Positions 13,265-25,108 of a stretch of 64,000 bases of DNA are shown one piece after another (positions within the stretch are counted from its first letter, which is position 1; every line of letters begins with the position of its first letter). The DNA comes from Neodiprion pinetum (lineage: Eukaryota; Arthropoda; Insecta; Hymenoptera; Diprionidae): assembly GCF_021155775.2 (NCBI RefSeq), contig NC_060232.1, forward strand, positions 9,555,257 to 9,619,256, read 5' to 3'. The position numbers were made by a program, and so were the translations under genes. A model generated the notes under the pieces. That model did not search any database. It was not told where the DNA came from and saw only the letters and a list, made by a program, of their open reading frames with translations.

Positions 13265-14222
13265 CTAAAGATCTGCCGGGTCATGTTTCCGAGGGTTCAT
13301 GGAAGCCAGCTCGAACTGTAGACTACGTGGAATCTCGAGGAGAAAGGCGTGGTGATCGAGCCGCAAGAGCTTTTTTATGGCACGCAAAGTTAGGTCTCTC
13401 AACGAGTACATGGGCAGGGTTATCCTCACAAAGGTCCTCTCGATCCTCGACGGCAGCTCCTCGCGTCGCATCCCCCTGTACTTGGCGAACCAGGGTTCCG
13501 GGTAAAAGACGTCTTTGGCATTTACTCTGAATCTAAAACCACGAGATTCAAAGGTTCACCCCTTTTTCACTCTTACTTTACACATACAGGTATACTACAC
13601 CAATAACCGTGTGTTTGAGAGGAATATACCTAATCTACTGTATGCTGACACAAAAACGATATGGAAACAGGCGTTTCGTGAAAAAGTAGGAGACTCGAGC
13701 GAGATGTGAACAGAATATGATCAGTGGAACTGATGACTGATATGAATCTACCAAGAGTCGAGTGATCAGCAATGAAAGAAGTGAGTTGGAAGCGTGAATG
13801 AGGCTCTTCGGAGTCGGTACTTCGAGAAAGAACATCGAACTTCCTGCGGATCGTCTGCCCTTCAGAACCCAATTCGTCATTGCAAATACCGCCAAAAGCA
13901 AGGTGTGGTTTCAAAATTCGATGTACCATGATCGAAAGGTGAAGGAGGCATACGGGCATAGTGATGTTTTTACGTGCTGGAGAGGAATCTCTCACCTGTC
14001 TCTCGTCTCTTCGTCGACAAATATCCATGGATGTGTCTCGAAGGTGTTGACGTCGAGGTGGTCGTTGTAGGACAAGACCTTGTACTGTACCGCCTGACCT
14101 TGATAATCGATCCAGTAAACGCCAACATTTCGCGAGGTTGTATTCACAAACCTTACGAAGGAGCTATGAGTGTTGTTGATCGAACGCAGGGAGTGATTTC
14201 GGTTGTTTTCGTTCGTGTACAT
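13265..14222 (-). CDS. Vhl: von Hippel-Lindau tumour suppressor homologue (VHL), complete, 2 exons
   Basis: Substrate-recognition subunit of the VHL-elongin B/C-Cul2 E3 ubiquitin ligase, which binds prolyl-hydroxylated HIF-alpha. Exon 1 is 14222-13996 and exon 2 is 13532-13265, with donor AG|GTGAGA and acceptor GGTTTTAG|ATTC. The join is in phase and gives 164 residues. The ATG at 14222 has an in-frame TGA 18 nt upstream (14238-14240), which fixes the start unless the 5'UTR is spliced. The beta domain keeps LRSINNTHSSFVRF, VGVYWIDYQG and HPWIFVDEETRD. Residues lining the hydroxyproline pocket align with human W88, Y98, H115 and W117, with Thr at S111. The alpha domain contains FVRITLPMYSLRDLTLRAIK, the elongin C-binding helix. 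The leucine equivalent to human L158 is present but the C162 equivalent is Thr. There is no human-like acidic N-terminal extension, and the length is near the fly protein. The 463-bp intron carries no gene. Identity is strong; residue equivalences are from alignment by eye. Confidence 0.93.
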
Positions 14223-14240
14223 GACGAAGGGTGTTGCTCA

Positions 14241-14293
14241 CTCTCTCTCTCTCTCTCTATATATATATGTATATATATATGTATATATATATT
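14241..14293. repeat. (TC)n-(TA)n compound microsatellite
   Basis: A CT run passes directly into TATATATATG-type repeats just upstream of the VHL start codon, so it probably lies in the VHL 5'UTR or promoter (a GA tract on that strand). Length polymorphism is likely. Confidence 0.9.
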
Positions 14294-14366
14294 CGACACT
14301 TTTACAGGACCTAACTTTTCACCAATTTGAGCATGAGCTTTATAAAATACGTAACTTTTCCAAGAG

Positions 14367-14368
<2 letters not shown>

Positions 14369-14400
<32 letters not shown>
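14369..14400. repeat. (CT)n microsatellite with T run
   Basis: About eleven CT dinucleotides are followed by a T run, some 150 bp upstream of the VHL start. GA/CT tracts are common in insect core promoters. Any regulatory role here is inference. Confidence 0.85.
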
Positions 14401-17400
14401 CTCACGGCTCGCTGAACTATCTTCTTAAAACTCCATACTCGACTACGGCCCGAGCACTGAAATCAAAATTAAACCCATTTCACTTATTTAAACAGTCATT
14501 TATTTCTTCATATTCTATTATTCTTCACTACAAGCACCATTCATACATGTGTTTCTGTTGTCGTCATATTCACTGAACAATGAAAATTGGAACATAAAGT
14601 ATGATAAGAGGGGAATCTTTTTATCGTCTTACTTATCCCGTATGAACTTTCTTCGGTGAATGTTTCTAGAGCTTGACTGAATCCATCGACAATATTATTT
14701 CATGTTCCTCCAAAGACAATCGGTTCTTAAACAAGCCGCATCGTCATTCGATCGCTTTTTTTTCTATGATTTTCAAAATAGTCTAGCAGCAGGGTAGTTT
14801 TGGTGTACAAAAGATTTGGTAGGTCTGATTTTTTGTATATGTTTTGAAATTCGGGGACCTGACGGAAACTGCAAGTTCTTGACCTCGAGAGCACTTTCGA
14901 AAATGTACGCCATTCTGGAAAAAAGGCACTGATAAACGGTTCTCCCGTGATATCTTTTTACCGATGAGTCCCAAGATAAAAGTAGCTAATATAAATCTTC
15001 TATCTATGCAACTTTCCACAATTTTCACACAAATTATTTTCAATCTATGTTAGATACCGAGCCGCAGCGCTGCGAAGTTGAATTGAAATTGTGAAAATTC
15101 CCAAAATACTCCGTTCTGAGGTGATTTCTCATGAGTTATGGTTATTAATTACATATGAAGTGTCATTACACAAACTGTTAATCATCTAGGCATTGCCAAC
15201 TCATTTCGACACCAGCACAAGGCAGAGTTCTTGTCTGCTTAAATCCTCATTACAAGAAGATGACGTATGAATAGTTCAGGATTGATTGCAATTTATTGCT
15301 GACGCAAACATACACTTAGAGAAGTAATTTCCCTGAGTTAAAAAAATCGCGTCATAGGTCAAATTCAATTCATTTTTTCTTAAGTTTACTAAAAATTTCC
15401 TTGACTTGTTACGCCCTCCAGACCTAACGTTCCTTCAACTCTATTCCCACGCTTTTACAGAATTTTTATGAAAGCCCCGAACTTCAACGCATATCCGAAA
15501 ATCAGAACAACCGGACCTTTTGAACGCCAAGGGCTTTTTTTTCGCATCCTGCTACCGGACTAACAATAAGAGGAACGTTATTTTTTCACACCTCCACAAA
15601 TCATGACAGAAAATAGAAATAATTTACAGATCAGTAATTGTCAATGTAATATGTTGAGGAGATGAACCGAAGTGAATGAAGCATACGAAGTGAATTCATT
15701 AGGCAATGGATCATCGATGGAATTCTAATCCCTGTTCAGCAGAACCACGGAGCTTGAATGTTGATATCACGAAAACTCTGCAGTTGAAAGCTTTTCAAAA
15801 CTATACATTGGAACGGTTGTCTAGTTTTTGCTACAGTTCGACCAATAGCAATTTCTCATTGTCAATAGTTTTGTTTTGCAAGCATTTGGGTTATATCGAG
15901 AACTGTACTTTGGCCACCGGCGGTATATATGCTTTGGAAAAACAGTCATCGGAGAAAAATGCAAAACGGGATTTTGCACGCAAATATTTCGTTTATGCGA
16001 ATACACGTGAAAGTGTATTTGATTGAACGATTTCAAAGCTACAATGAATAATGATGCCTCGGGCCGTAGCGATCGGACGATTGGTGGGATAGTGAAGAAT
16101 ATCCATAAGAATATATATCATGCATATATGTATTTATTGCTATACCGCATCCTAAGCGTCGATATGCGGAAACTGGCTTTTCTGGATATGCATCGCGTTG
16201 CCGTACGACTTTATACGATTATTGTGCACAGAAATCTGTGTTTCAACGATCTAGTTTTCTTTTTTTCTATTTACAATACCGCAGTTTCCAAACTTGGAAA
16301 AAACTTATATTCGTGAAGATTGCAGGGATTCCACGCTCGATGAGACTCACTGAAAATATGCATGAGAGTAAAAATGAAAGTTAACCGAACTCGAGTTTTT
16401 GGTCCGTCAACAGGCAGGCTGCTGCACGAATTAGACGAATTGATACCATGAAATATGGATTGTATAAAATAATTATACGAGACTACGAAAGTGTGGAGAA
16501 AAATTAGGTACGCAATTAATTGTATCGCGAAATAATTGTGAAATTAATCCAGGAAACCAGGGGAAGAATGATTAATTCGGATAATCGGGAAATAATTTCA
16601 ATATATTTTTTGGAGTATAAAAAATAAAATGAAATATGCAAATCAAAGTTTAGTTTCTTTGATTTCGTTGGAAAATAATTACGGTTTTACTCCCCGGAGT
16701 GAAAAGGGAATACCTACCTATTTGGCAGAAAAAAAATGGATAAACAAATAAACTGAAATGTTGTAAATCGCAGGTCATTTGAAACGAGAGAGTTCACGGT
16801 CGCTTAAATTTTCATACACTTCCCTGCATGTAGCTAAAAAATTTGAACGTTTCATTTATAGAAACGGGTCACAAAGTCACTCACTCGGACACGTGGAAAG
16901 ATCTTGTGCGGGCAGAGCAAAGCTTCACTTTTTCTACTTTTAATTAAAATCTAGCCGGCGCCAGCTGCGTGCGTAGGAATACGAGTATGTGCCTTGCGTT
17001 TGTCAAGCACACGAACCGACGCAGAGTTAAATCTTGTACAACGAGTGTGATGCTGTGAACTTAAAATTCTCACTTACCGCAGGGCTCCGCGAACCCCGGA
17101 AGAAGGCCTTCTTGTCGTTAATTCAAAGTTCGACTAACCTGAGCATTGCAATTTAACAGAAAGACGAATTGCTTGATTCCGGAAAAAATCTAGATATCCG
17201 ACATTTCATCGAGAGGTATAAAAATTTTAAATAAGCAACATCTGTGACGTGTCTTTACGGTTGATCGGACTTAAAATTTACTTCATCGAGAGCCTCGTAT
17301 ATTTCATTTCCTCAGTGTCACGTTGTCATTTCTCTCGCAACGAGTGCCTGATTGTAAAACGATGGACGAAAAATGAGTTTTTCTTTTTTTTTGTAATTGG

Positions 17401-19569
17401 TATATAATTTATTTAAGGCACGTAGCTCATGATCGCGTGGATCGAAACGGGCTGAGAATAAATACTGTAATTTGTCGTGATCATCCGCAGAGACGAATAC
17501 GAAAGTTGAATCGAATCAAGAACCGCAGATTGGAGAGCTGAAGAGAAAGGAGTTAGGGCCGAGAGACAACTAGAGGTTAGCAGAAATTAGTAGAAATTAG
17601 CGATTTTCCTCGGTGAAGTGAAAAGCGGAGTGTGATCGAAGTAAGGGAGGTCACGAGGTGCATAAAATCTTATAGATAAGAAGCCGGAAGATAGTCTCTG
17701 AAATCGGTTTACTCCCGGTTAATACGAATCGAGGCCATCTTACCACCCTCGTATACTTCTCTTTGTTTCATGGAGTGAGAGGAGAATGAGAATTAATGAG
17801 GTGTTAACGAATGTTATTACTATTTTATCAGCGTCGTTTATTTCCCTCCCTTTCAACCTCGAATACCACACTCCCATATATTTTCCTCCGTTGCGTTCTT
17901 ATTTTCTCGCGGCTTTTGCACGCTCCGCTGAAGTTGTATTTTTCAGTTCTCAACCACCGCGTATCCCATATATTACATTGCCTGGAAAAAAAAAATTTTA
18001 ACTCGCTATATCCCACGTGACAATCACCGAGCAGCACCAGCGGTAAATTTTTACTCCTGCACTGAGACCAAGTCGAGGCAATTTGTTCCGACAGCTATAT
18101 GAATCTGATCTAATTAAAGTTGATTCCAAATCACACGCCTCAATCCGCAGGAATGTAAAGCGATTTAAAATTTTTCTTTTTTTCATTCGTTTTCCAATTT
18201 TTTTTATTGTATCTTATTTGTTTTTTTTTTCTCGTTTACACTTACAATAGCTCTCATCCGATGAGTTTTAATTAAGAATTATAATCCATGGAAAAATAAT
18301 CACCGGCTAATACGCGGAGTAATTCGGTAGGTACCTACACGTGCAATGAACCTAAATTAGATGTTCTAATCAATTGTAATACTTTTGTTTTTCATTATCT
18401 ACAACTTATTCTGCCATTTTTTTATATTTACCCACTGCACGCGATTATTATAAATTAGTATTGTAGAGAGGGGCGTTGTTTGAGGGTGGCAAGAGGAATT
18501 CATTTTCTAAGCACGCACGAACTTAACTGGAGACGTGCTTGCGTTGTATTTTTGAACGATGTAACTTTCCAAAAGGTTTAACGGAAGATTAAAACGAAAC
18601 TATAATCACTTACAATTAGAATAGCGCAGATATTGAAAGTTGAATCAGTTTTTGCGAAGTATGCAATTGAAATTTGCAATGCAATATCTCGGGTTAATGG
18701 TAGAAGATAAAAAAACGAGCTTTTGAGGAGATCAATCAGACGCGTGAACTGCGTTAATCCATTGAACCCTACTCCGAAATGTACCTCATAATTCACGAAA
18801 CAACAAAAGCCCAAAAATCGAGATGGACTCGACTATATAATAAAACTGCGGTGCACACAAAAATATCGGCGAAAGAATTTCGAGTACATGTATTAGAAAG
18901 GTCAGGTCAATAGCAGGCAGAACTAATTCTTCAACGAGGCTTTTTAAAATTGTGTCACAGGATTTGAAATGCTAACGCACATCACAGCATTGCGCATCCG
19001 TAGCATCATCAAAGATTCCACTAACCCGGTCACCTTCCATTATACATAGACGATAATCTCGGCCAACTGGACAAAAATGAATATTATGAAATCGTAAGTA
19101 ATCGAGAAATATATCAGCATTCAGCATCTATATAATAATCATATTACTCGTGAAAGTCCATGGAAGTGTGTCATATTTCTCTTGAAGTAGAAAAATATGC
19201 CTACTTGATGACATTGAAACACGATCACAATGGAAAATTTCTTTGAGAAATTTTCTGACTATCGCGTTTTGCTAGGAATAAGAATTGGAAAGAACTCCGG
19301 CGACTGTTCTGTAAAATACACCGTCCAAATATACAGAGAAAAAAAAAATACCCTGAATGTGTCACTATCAGAGAAAAGCACTGTTGAATTGGCTTCAAAA
19401 TTTCAACACACTTTCATATTCGTATTTTTCATTAAATCTTAGATGCGATAAATAAGATTTGAAATTATTACTATCGTAGCGTTCGATATCCAATAGTTGC
19501 TGCAAAAATCCCGTATAATAAAAATTTCGATTTCGTTATTGCACGACTTTTTATAACATTTTCCACTTA
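14401..19569. other. 5 kb with no recognised gene
   Basis: Frames are short, and none carries a motif or a consistent pair of splice sites. On the minus strand around 17,148-17,083 there is a well-formed acceptor (AATGCTCAG) and strong donor (CG|GTAAGTG) bounding about 65 nt. All three frames contain stops, so at best it is an untranslated exon. The 17,450-17,760 stretch is purine-rich. Confidence 0.35.
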
Positions 19570-19677
19570 CGCTGAGGGAAATGTTTAGTTCCGGTTACCG
19601 CTCAGTCCTTAACTATTTTCATTTTTTACCACAATCGAAAAATACAGTTCTAGGTACAAAATGAAAATTAGTTTTTA
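19570..19677 (+). mobile_element. MITE copy 2, truncated
   Basis: The left ~108 bp of the CACTGAGA family in plus orientation: a CTGAGGGAAATGTTTAGTT terminus, then CCGGTTACCGCTCAGTCC and the ACAATCGAAAAATA block. It breaks off after ...GAAAATTAGTTTT. The remaining ~320 bp are missing and the sequence continues into unrelated A-rich DNA. Confidence 0.8.
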
Positions 19678-20527
19678 AGAGAAGAAAGTTAGAGAAAAAA
19701 GAAGTAAAAAAAAAAAGAAAATGAGTGTCGTTTATCCGTCTGGTGACTGAATAGCTCAAGATAGGAGAATCGAAACGCTGACGTGGAATAAATTGACACG
19801 AATTTTCCGTGTGATTACCTACCGTTAGAACTTCCCGAACTCGAAAGGTATACTCGATATTTCTTTTCCCTCTCATTTTTTACGGTAATCTTAAAAATCG
19901 ATGACCCCCGTCATTTTACCAGTTATACCTCAGACACTCTCTCTCCCTCTCTCTCAGTTCTTCTCGACATTTCTGTCCTTTTCTCGTGCCGCATTCACCC
20001 CCGAAATTTATATTCGCATTTCCATTTTTTTCGTATCATGTTCTCTCGACTTGTTTCTTACTGTGAATGTTTCAAAATTACTTGCCAACTATGCAATCTA
20101 TTTCAATTCCTGAATATTTTTCATCGTACAACGACACCTTCTTTGAACCGTTGCCCAAAAGGCATCGGAGTTTTTTTCCACCTTCCATGCGAATGAGTGC
20201 GAGAATTATACCTAGTATACGGAAAGTCAACGGCGCGTATGGTTTTTTCCCTAAATCCAGTTAAATTGTTAATTCTTGATGAATGTTGTATATAAAACAA
20301 TTCACTTGGAAGTGAAGATAAAATTTTATCACATAGTTTCTTGAAAGAATAAACAGTAAAATCCAAAAGTACTACCTAAATTTTGGTAAACATTTTCTAT
20401 CTCGCTTGAAAAGTGCACCAACTTTGAATTTTAAGAAATGCGTTGAAAAACATCAGCTGTTTAAGAAAAAAAAACAAAACAAAAAACCAGAACGAATGTG
20501 AATATGTTCAGAGTGGAAACGATGATT
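19678..20527. other. non-genic DNA
   Basis: No gene seen. A CT-rich stretch occurs at about 19,930-19,960, and an A-rich run (about 20,465-20,486) is followed by the GAATGTGAATATGTTC segment also seen near 2,013. Confidence 0.4.
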
Positions 20528-20753
20528 TACGGTAATATTTATTAATGGTTTAACATTTCGGCTAGCTTGTTTTCGGTCCGAAGCAAAATGCATTTTCGAT
20601 TCTATACTAATTATGAGAGAATGACTGGCGATGCAGCCGAGGCGAGAGACTGGGAGTCATTATCACATAATTCGTATAGAATCGAACTCGTATTTTATTT
20701 TGAACGAAAATCAAGTTAGCTGGAAGGTTGAGGCATTAATAAATATTACCGTA
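20528..20753. mobile_element. foldback (long inverted repeat) element
   Basis: The ends are perfect 20-bp inverted repeats: TACGGTAATATTTATTAATG at 20528 and its complement ending at 20753. The inverted similarity continues inward imperfectly (GTTTTCGGTCCGAAGC against CGAAAATCAAG; GATTCTATAC...AATTATG against CATAATTCGTATAGAATC), leaving a central loop of about 50 bp. It has no coding capacity. The structure is that of a foldback-type non-autonomous transposon of about 226 bp. Confidence 0.8.
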
Positions 20754-21570
20754 GATAAAGTAAGGAGTAAATTCGTGATACGCGGTTTATAACTAGTATA
20801 GAAACGATGACCAAAAATAAACGACTACTTACGATTTCAAGTTTTTAAACCTAATGATGGAAGCCTAGAGAAAATTTCCAAAATATGTGGGTTTCTAGTC
20901 TTCCTTTACCGTAATATCAACATGATAATAAAATTCTAAGTATTCGGTAAACTCCCTGGAATCCTTCATTGCATCTCCATTATACGGCAGGTGTAATTTT
21001 CGGTTAAATATTGTTACCACGACGTGTACAAAAGCAAGGAACGACGTAATAACTAGGACATGAAAATCGTGTCTACCTGGCGTCTTCGAATGGTCAAAGA
21101 GCACTCTCAGTTTTATCGAGTGACGAGGTCTGCATCAGTGAAGCGTGAAAACGTATGGATGGCAAGAAGCGCGGGCCTCGTATGCGTGCAAGTAGCACTT
21201 GGGCGAAGGCAACGGCTCAACGAGGAGGTAAAATTATTGTCAAAGGATTTTCGCAAAGGGTTACCGCGGCGCGAATCCTGTGACAAAATTTAACACGAGC
21301 CGCCGTTGGACCGTGGCTCTTGGACGACATGCCGTAGCAACGCTGCGTTGCACGTCCCTTGACTCTTCGGTTTTCATGCCACTGCTCCGTCCTCGCATTC
21401 ATGCATGTTAATTTATACCGAATGCAGGCCCGTTTACCGGGCTGACGGTAACATCTGTTCCCATGTGGTAAACGGTAAGGTGACGCGTCATAGCTGCACC
21501 GACGAACAGAGCAAAGAGCAAACCTTTAGACGGAACGCGACGTTGCGATTACAGCAACATTCATCACCTT
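20754..21570. other. non-genic DNA with a GC-richer open patch
   Basis: About 21,105-21,230 on the plus strand is open and bounded by an acceptor-like CTCTCAG and a donor-like GAG|GTAAAA, but the conceptual peptide has no recognisable motif. I regard an exon here as unproven. Confidence 0.25.
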
Positions 21571-21760
21571 CCGAAACAAAGTCCGAGTTCAATTCTATAC
21601 GAGTTATGTGACAATTGACTCCGAGTCTCTCACGTTGGCTGTATCACCGCTCATTTTCACATAATTCGCATAGTATCGAACTCGCATTTTTTTATCGAAC
21701 CGAAAACTGGGTAGCGCTGAAAAGGGGAGGCATTAATGAACGTTACTGTACGTACAAGGA
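21571..21760. mobile_element. degenerate relative of the foldback element
   Basis: The stretch repeats the arms of the 20,528 element in diverged form: GAGTTCAATTCTATACGAGTTATG on one side, then CACATAATTCGCATAGTATCGAACTCGCA...GAGGCATTAATGAACGTTACTGTACG on the other. The left outer arm is lost or highly diverged, so the element is a partial copy about 0.8 kb from its relative. Confidence 0.6.
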
Positions 21761-24672
21761 CTTGTGAACTACGGAGTGTTAGAAACATGGTCGTATATGG
21801 GTGCAAGTTGCGAAATTCTGGTGGTGAGAGGTGGGCAAGAGGTGGACGCTCCACAATTTCACGGACGAATTATTCGTCGGCTTGGACGAAACTGTAGTCG
21901 ACATAATAATGAGATTTCCACTAAAGATATTATAGAACATTTTGTATTATCACTGAGGTAGTTGGTAATTCAGTATCTGTGGCGACCTCTGCCGAACAAT
22001 TTATGAATTACTTTTATACCGTCATTCTCAAATGCTGATACAGCAATGATGCTATGGGTTACAGGTACTAATTTTTTGATCTGTGTTATTCGATCCGTGA
22101 ATAATATTATTTTATAAAAGACGGCACCAAAAGGCGCCACTTGAAATCAAGAATGCCGCGAAAAAAAAAATAAAAAAACAAATTTATTTTCTATGCTTTT
22201 TTCCCGTTGCTGTGTTATCACTTTGGTCCAAACTTTACGAATGACGAATGGAGGGGAGTATTAAGTGTCCATACCCTGGAGGTGGGTCCCTTACAGTTCA
22301 CCGATACGCTTCCTCGATCAACCGCTAACCGCGAAGCACTGCGATCTTGACAAAGAGTGGAGTAACACGGTGGAGTAAAACGTTCTACTCCATTGGCTCC
22401 TACCCACGATCACTGTCTTCCTAGTGATCCTCTAGGGAGTGATAAGAAAATCAGCCGCCATGTTGACCTAAAGCGAAAACGTAGAACACCGTTGATGCGA
22501 GAAAAGATAGACAAACAAAAACTAGTCTCCGATTTTCCTTTTCCTGTATTCTTCTATTCATGTACCGTTGTCATCTACCGTTTTCTCTCCCTATCGCGCT
22601 TCCAGTTTTGATCAACTTTGCATCGAGCAATAGAAAACTGGGACGCTTTTTTCAATTACTCCCTGGAGGATCGCTGTGTCTTCCAAGATCAAAGCACCAC
22701 GTGTCCAGTGGACAACTTGTGAAGCATGATCGACTGGATATAAGGAACCCACCCCCACAGTCGGTGTTGCGCGACCTTGTATACGACCGTGGTTACGAAA
22801 TGAGCTTCGCGACATCCACAGGGAGGCTACATGGAAACAAATCACACCACCAGCCAATCAGCAGGCATCCCAAAGGACAATTCAGTAGTTTCCTATGAGT
22901 TGTGGTTTGGATTGTCTGCTCACAGGCGATTGGTGTGGCTCGTTTTCGACGTAGTTCTTACGTGATTGCTCGAAATGTATACTTTCGCCGAATCTATGCC
23001 GCACCACCATTTTTTTGAATTTATACCTGGACGGTCGGTAACGTTCCTTGAAACCGTTTCTGTGTAGGACAAGTTTGGAACGTAAGACTTGCGTAACAAA
23101 GCATTGAAAATGTCATAATCATTGCTAAGTCAAAAGATGCACTTCCATCGCAGACGTTTTTAATGGTTTTCCTCATAAGTCGTGGTTAGCTAGAAATTAT
23201 CCACTGCAATCACTGGATGCCTTCTTCACGATGACTTTTAATCGTGTGCAAAGTCTGGTGTCTAGTATCTCAGCAGTTGTTTGAATTCATTTGAAGTCAC
23301 GTCTGAAGTAATTTAAACACATTTTGCATTGTTACGTTAGTACCAATATCACGTATCAAGTATTTTACTAATTTAAGTTTAATTTAATTTTTTTGCCTGC
23401 TGTTATTATACATTTTGCATATATTATAATGTTTGCACATTCAACGTGCTCCGTGTTCGAAACTTTTAATTATTTGTAACCGTCCTTTATACCACAAACA
23501 TTTACTCTTGATATACCTAACGAGGTTCCGTCACGCATGTTCTGGAGTTTCTCTTTCTCGCCAATATTTTACGTTCCTTCTTACGAATCTCGACTTTCCG
23601 TCCCTTTGTCTTTCCGTCAATCGGCCCCACATATTTCTGCACACTTCACTCACTTACCCTCATTGTACGAGAAAGTATCTGTTTAATTTTAATCTGGAAG
23701 GGCAGTCACCGATTAATCTTATCACTGTACCATTGTTATATTCCACCAATTAAGCGCATTTTCCTACTCTTTCCTGGCATATCCGAGTGATCTCTCTGCC
23801 TAATCAAAATTGGAAATCACGCGGGGTCCGTTGCATTCGTAATAGGTATTTGCAGGGGTATAAACAGAAATCATTAGCATCCGACTGAATTTGGTTGAAG
23901 TTATTTGGTCACTCAAAGTTCACACCAAGTCATATAGTCATTACGGTAATATTTTTAAATTGCAGCCTCTAATTTTTATGAAACAATCTATAAGCTAGAA
24001 AAAACCCGACAAAAAGAAAATATGCAAGAATAACATTTGGGAATAAATTTGAAAATAAAAAAATATCAGACGACGATGACCATGAATACCATTTTTAACT
24101 CTCTCAATACATCCAAATTGGTTGTATCTTTCGCGTATCTACATAATACGTATCTATATAATATTGAGGAGGCATCCGAAGTGAGTTTCCGTAGGTAGAT
24201 CGGTTTAATCAAATCGGTATCATCTCTCGGAAATTGGAGTTTCCGGAATTTAGCGCTTAAACATAATTAGATTGAGCCGTCGTTACGAGTGGAGAATCCC
24301 GATTTCCGAGTCTAGCCAGCGTTGCCAATCCGTCGGCGTCCTATACATACTCGTATAACGCAAGGGCCAAACGGCCGCAACCATCGCCGTGAATTTCCCC
24401 CTGCCTACGGAATGACAGATTGCGTATTGCTCACGTGTTCTACAGTTTCGCGACAAACTGGAACTGCCCGGCCTGCACACGTGTGTCATCCCTTTCGCCA
24501 TACGGCGAACAGACATCACGGAAGACCACCTGACCTCAAACCGTAATGCAATTAGGATTAATTGATTCCGGTCAATTCTGACATGCCGTGGATTTGGTGT
24601 AACGCTGTAACGCGTAAAAGGTGTATGCGCAAATACGAATACACGACGTGATCGAGGACATCGGTCTGATTG
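21761..24672. other. non-genic DNA with two GC-richer patches
   Basis: About 22,240-22,900 and 24,280-24,560 have higher G+C and longer open frames on both strands. The first includes CCATTGGCTCC (a CCAAT-like box) and GCCGCCATGTTG. These look more like regulatory DNA or decayed repeat than exons. No protein family is recognisable in any frame. Confidence 0.3.
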
Positions 24673-25108
24673 CACTGAGAAAAATTTCATTTGTTATGGT
24701 AACTAGAAAAATTCAGTAAAACAGGAATCGTCAAAAAAACAAAAAAACTGTTAGAATATTGTTGGAATTACGAAAAACGAGGTACGCGTATCCATTTTAG
24801 CGATGTTGTCGATCCTTTTTTGGTGATTGCAACGCAAAATCAGTTTGTGAGGTTTACTCTACTTTTTTAGCTAAATAAGGCTCTAACGTGAGTTCATTGT
24901 TGCGCAAGCATTGAATTTTCGCAACAGAGAAAGAAAATATAGTAACAGTGATCGTAATGAGAAAGAATAGTAACGGATACCAGACTTTCTGGTAATAGCT
25001 GCAAAACTAATTTCCATTTTTTGCCCAGAACTATATTTTTCGATGGGAGTGATAAATGAAAATAGTCAAAAACTGAGCGGTAACCGGAACTAAAAATTTC
25101 TCTCAGTG
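24673..25108 (-). mobile_element. MITE copy 3, full length
   Basis: About 436 bp from CACTGAGAAAAATTTCATTT to ...AAAATTTCTCTCAGTG, co-linear with copy 1. Both terminal inverted repeats are intact, and TG flanks the element on both sides. A small insertion (an A-rich stretch after the ATCGTC segment) distinguishes it. No protein is encoded: the 112-codon minus frame that overlaps it has no transposase motif. Confidence 0.88.

Noticed and set aside
13327..13530. 67-codon plus-strand ORF
   Set aside because: It is the antisense shadow of VHL exon 2. The minus frame has clear VHL homology and correct splicing.
13630..14028. 132-codon minus-strand ORF overlapping VHL
   Set aside because: It lies mostly in the VHL intron and in a different frame from exon 1; the donor at 13,995 excludes it.
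17083..17148. Small minus-strand exon with strong splice sites
   Set aside because: All three frames contain stops and no neighbouring exon could be linked, so it is mentioned only as a possible untranslated exon.
22612..22857. 81-codon minus ORF in a GC-richer patch
   Set aside because: There is no recognisable motif, the opposite strand is equally open and no splice partners were found.
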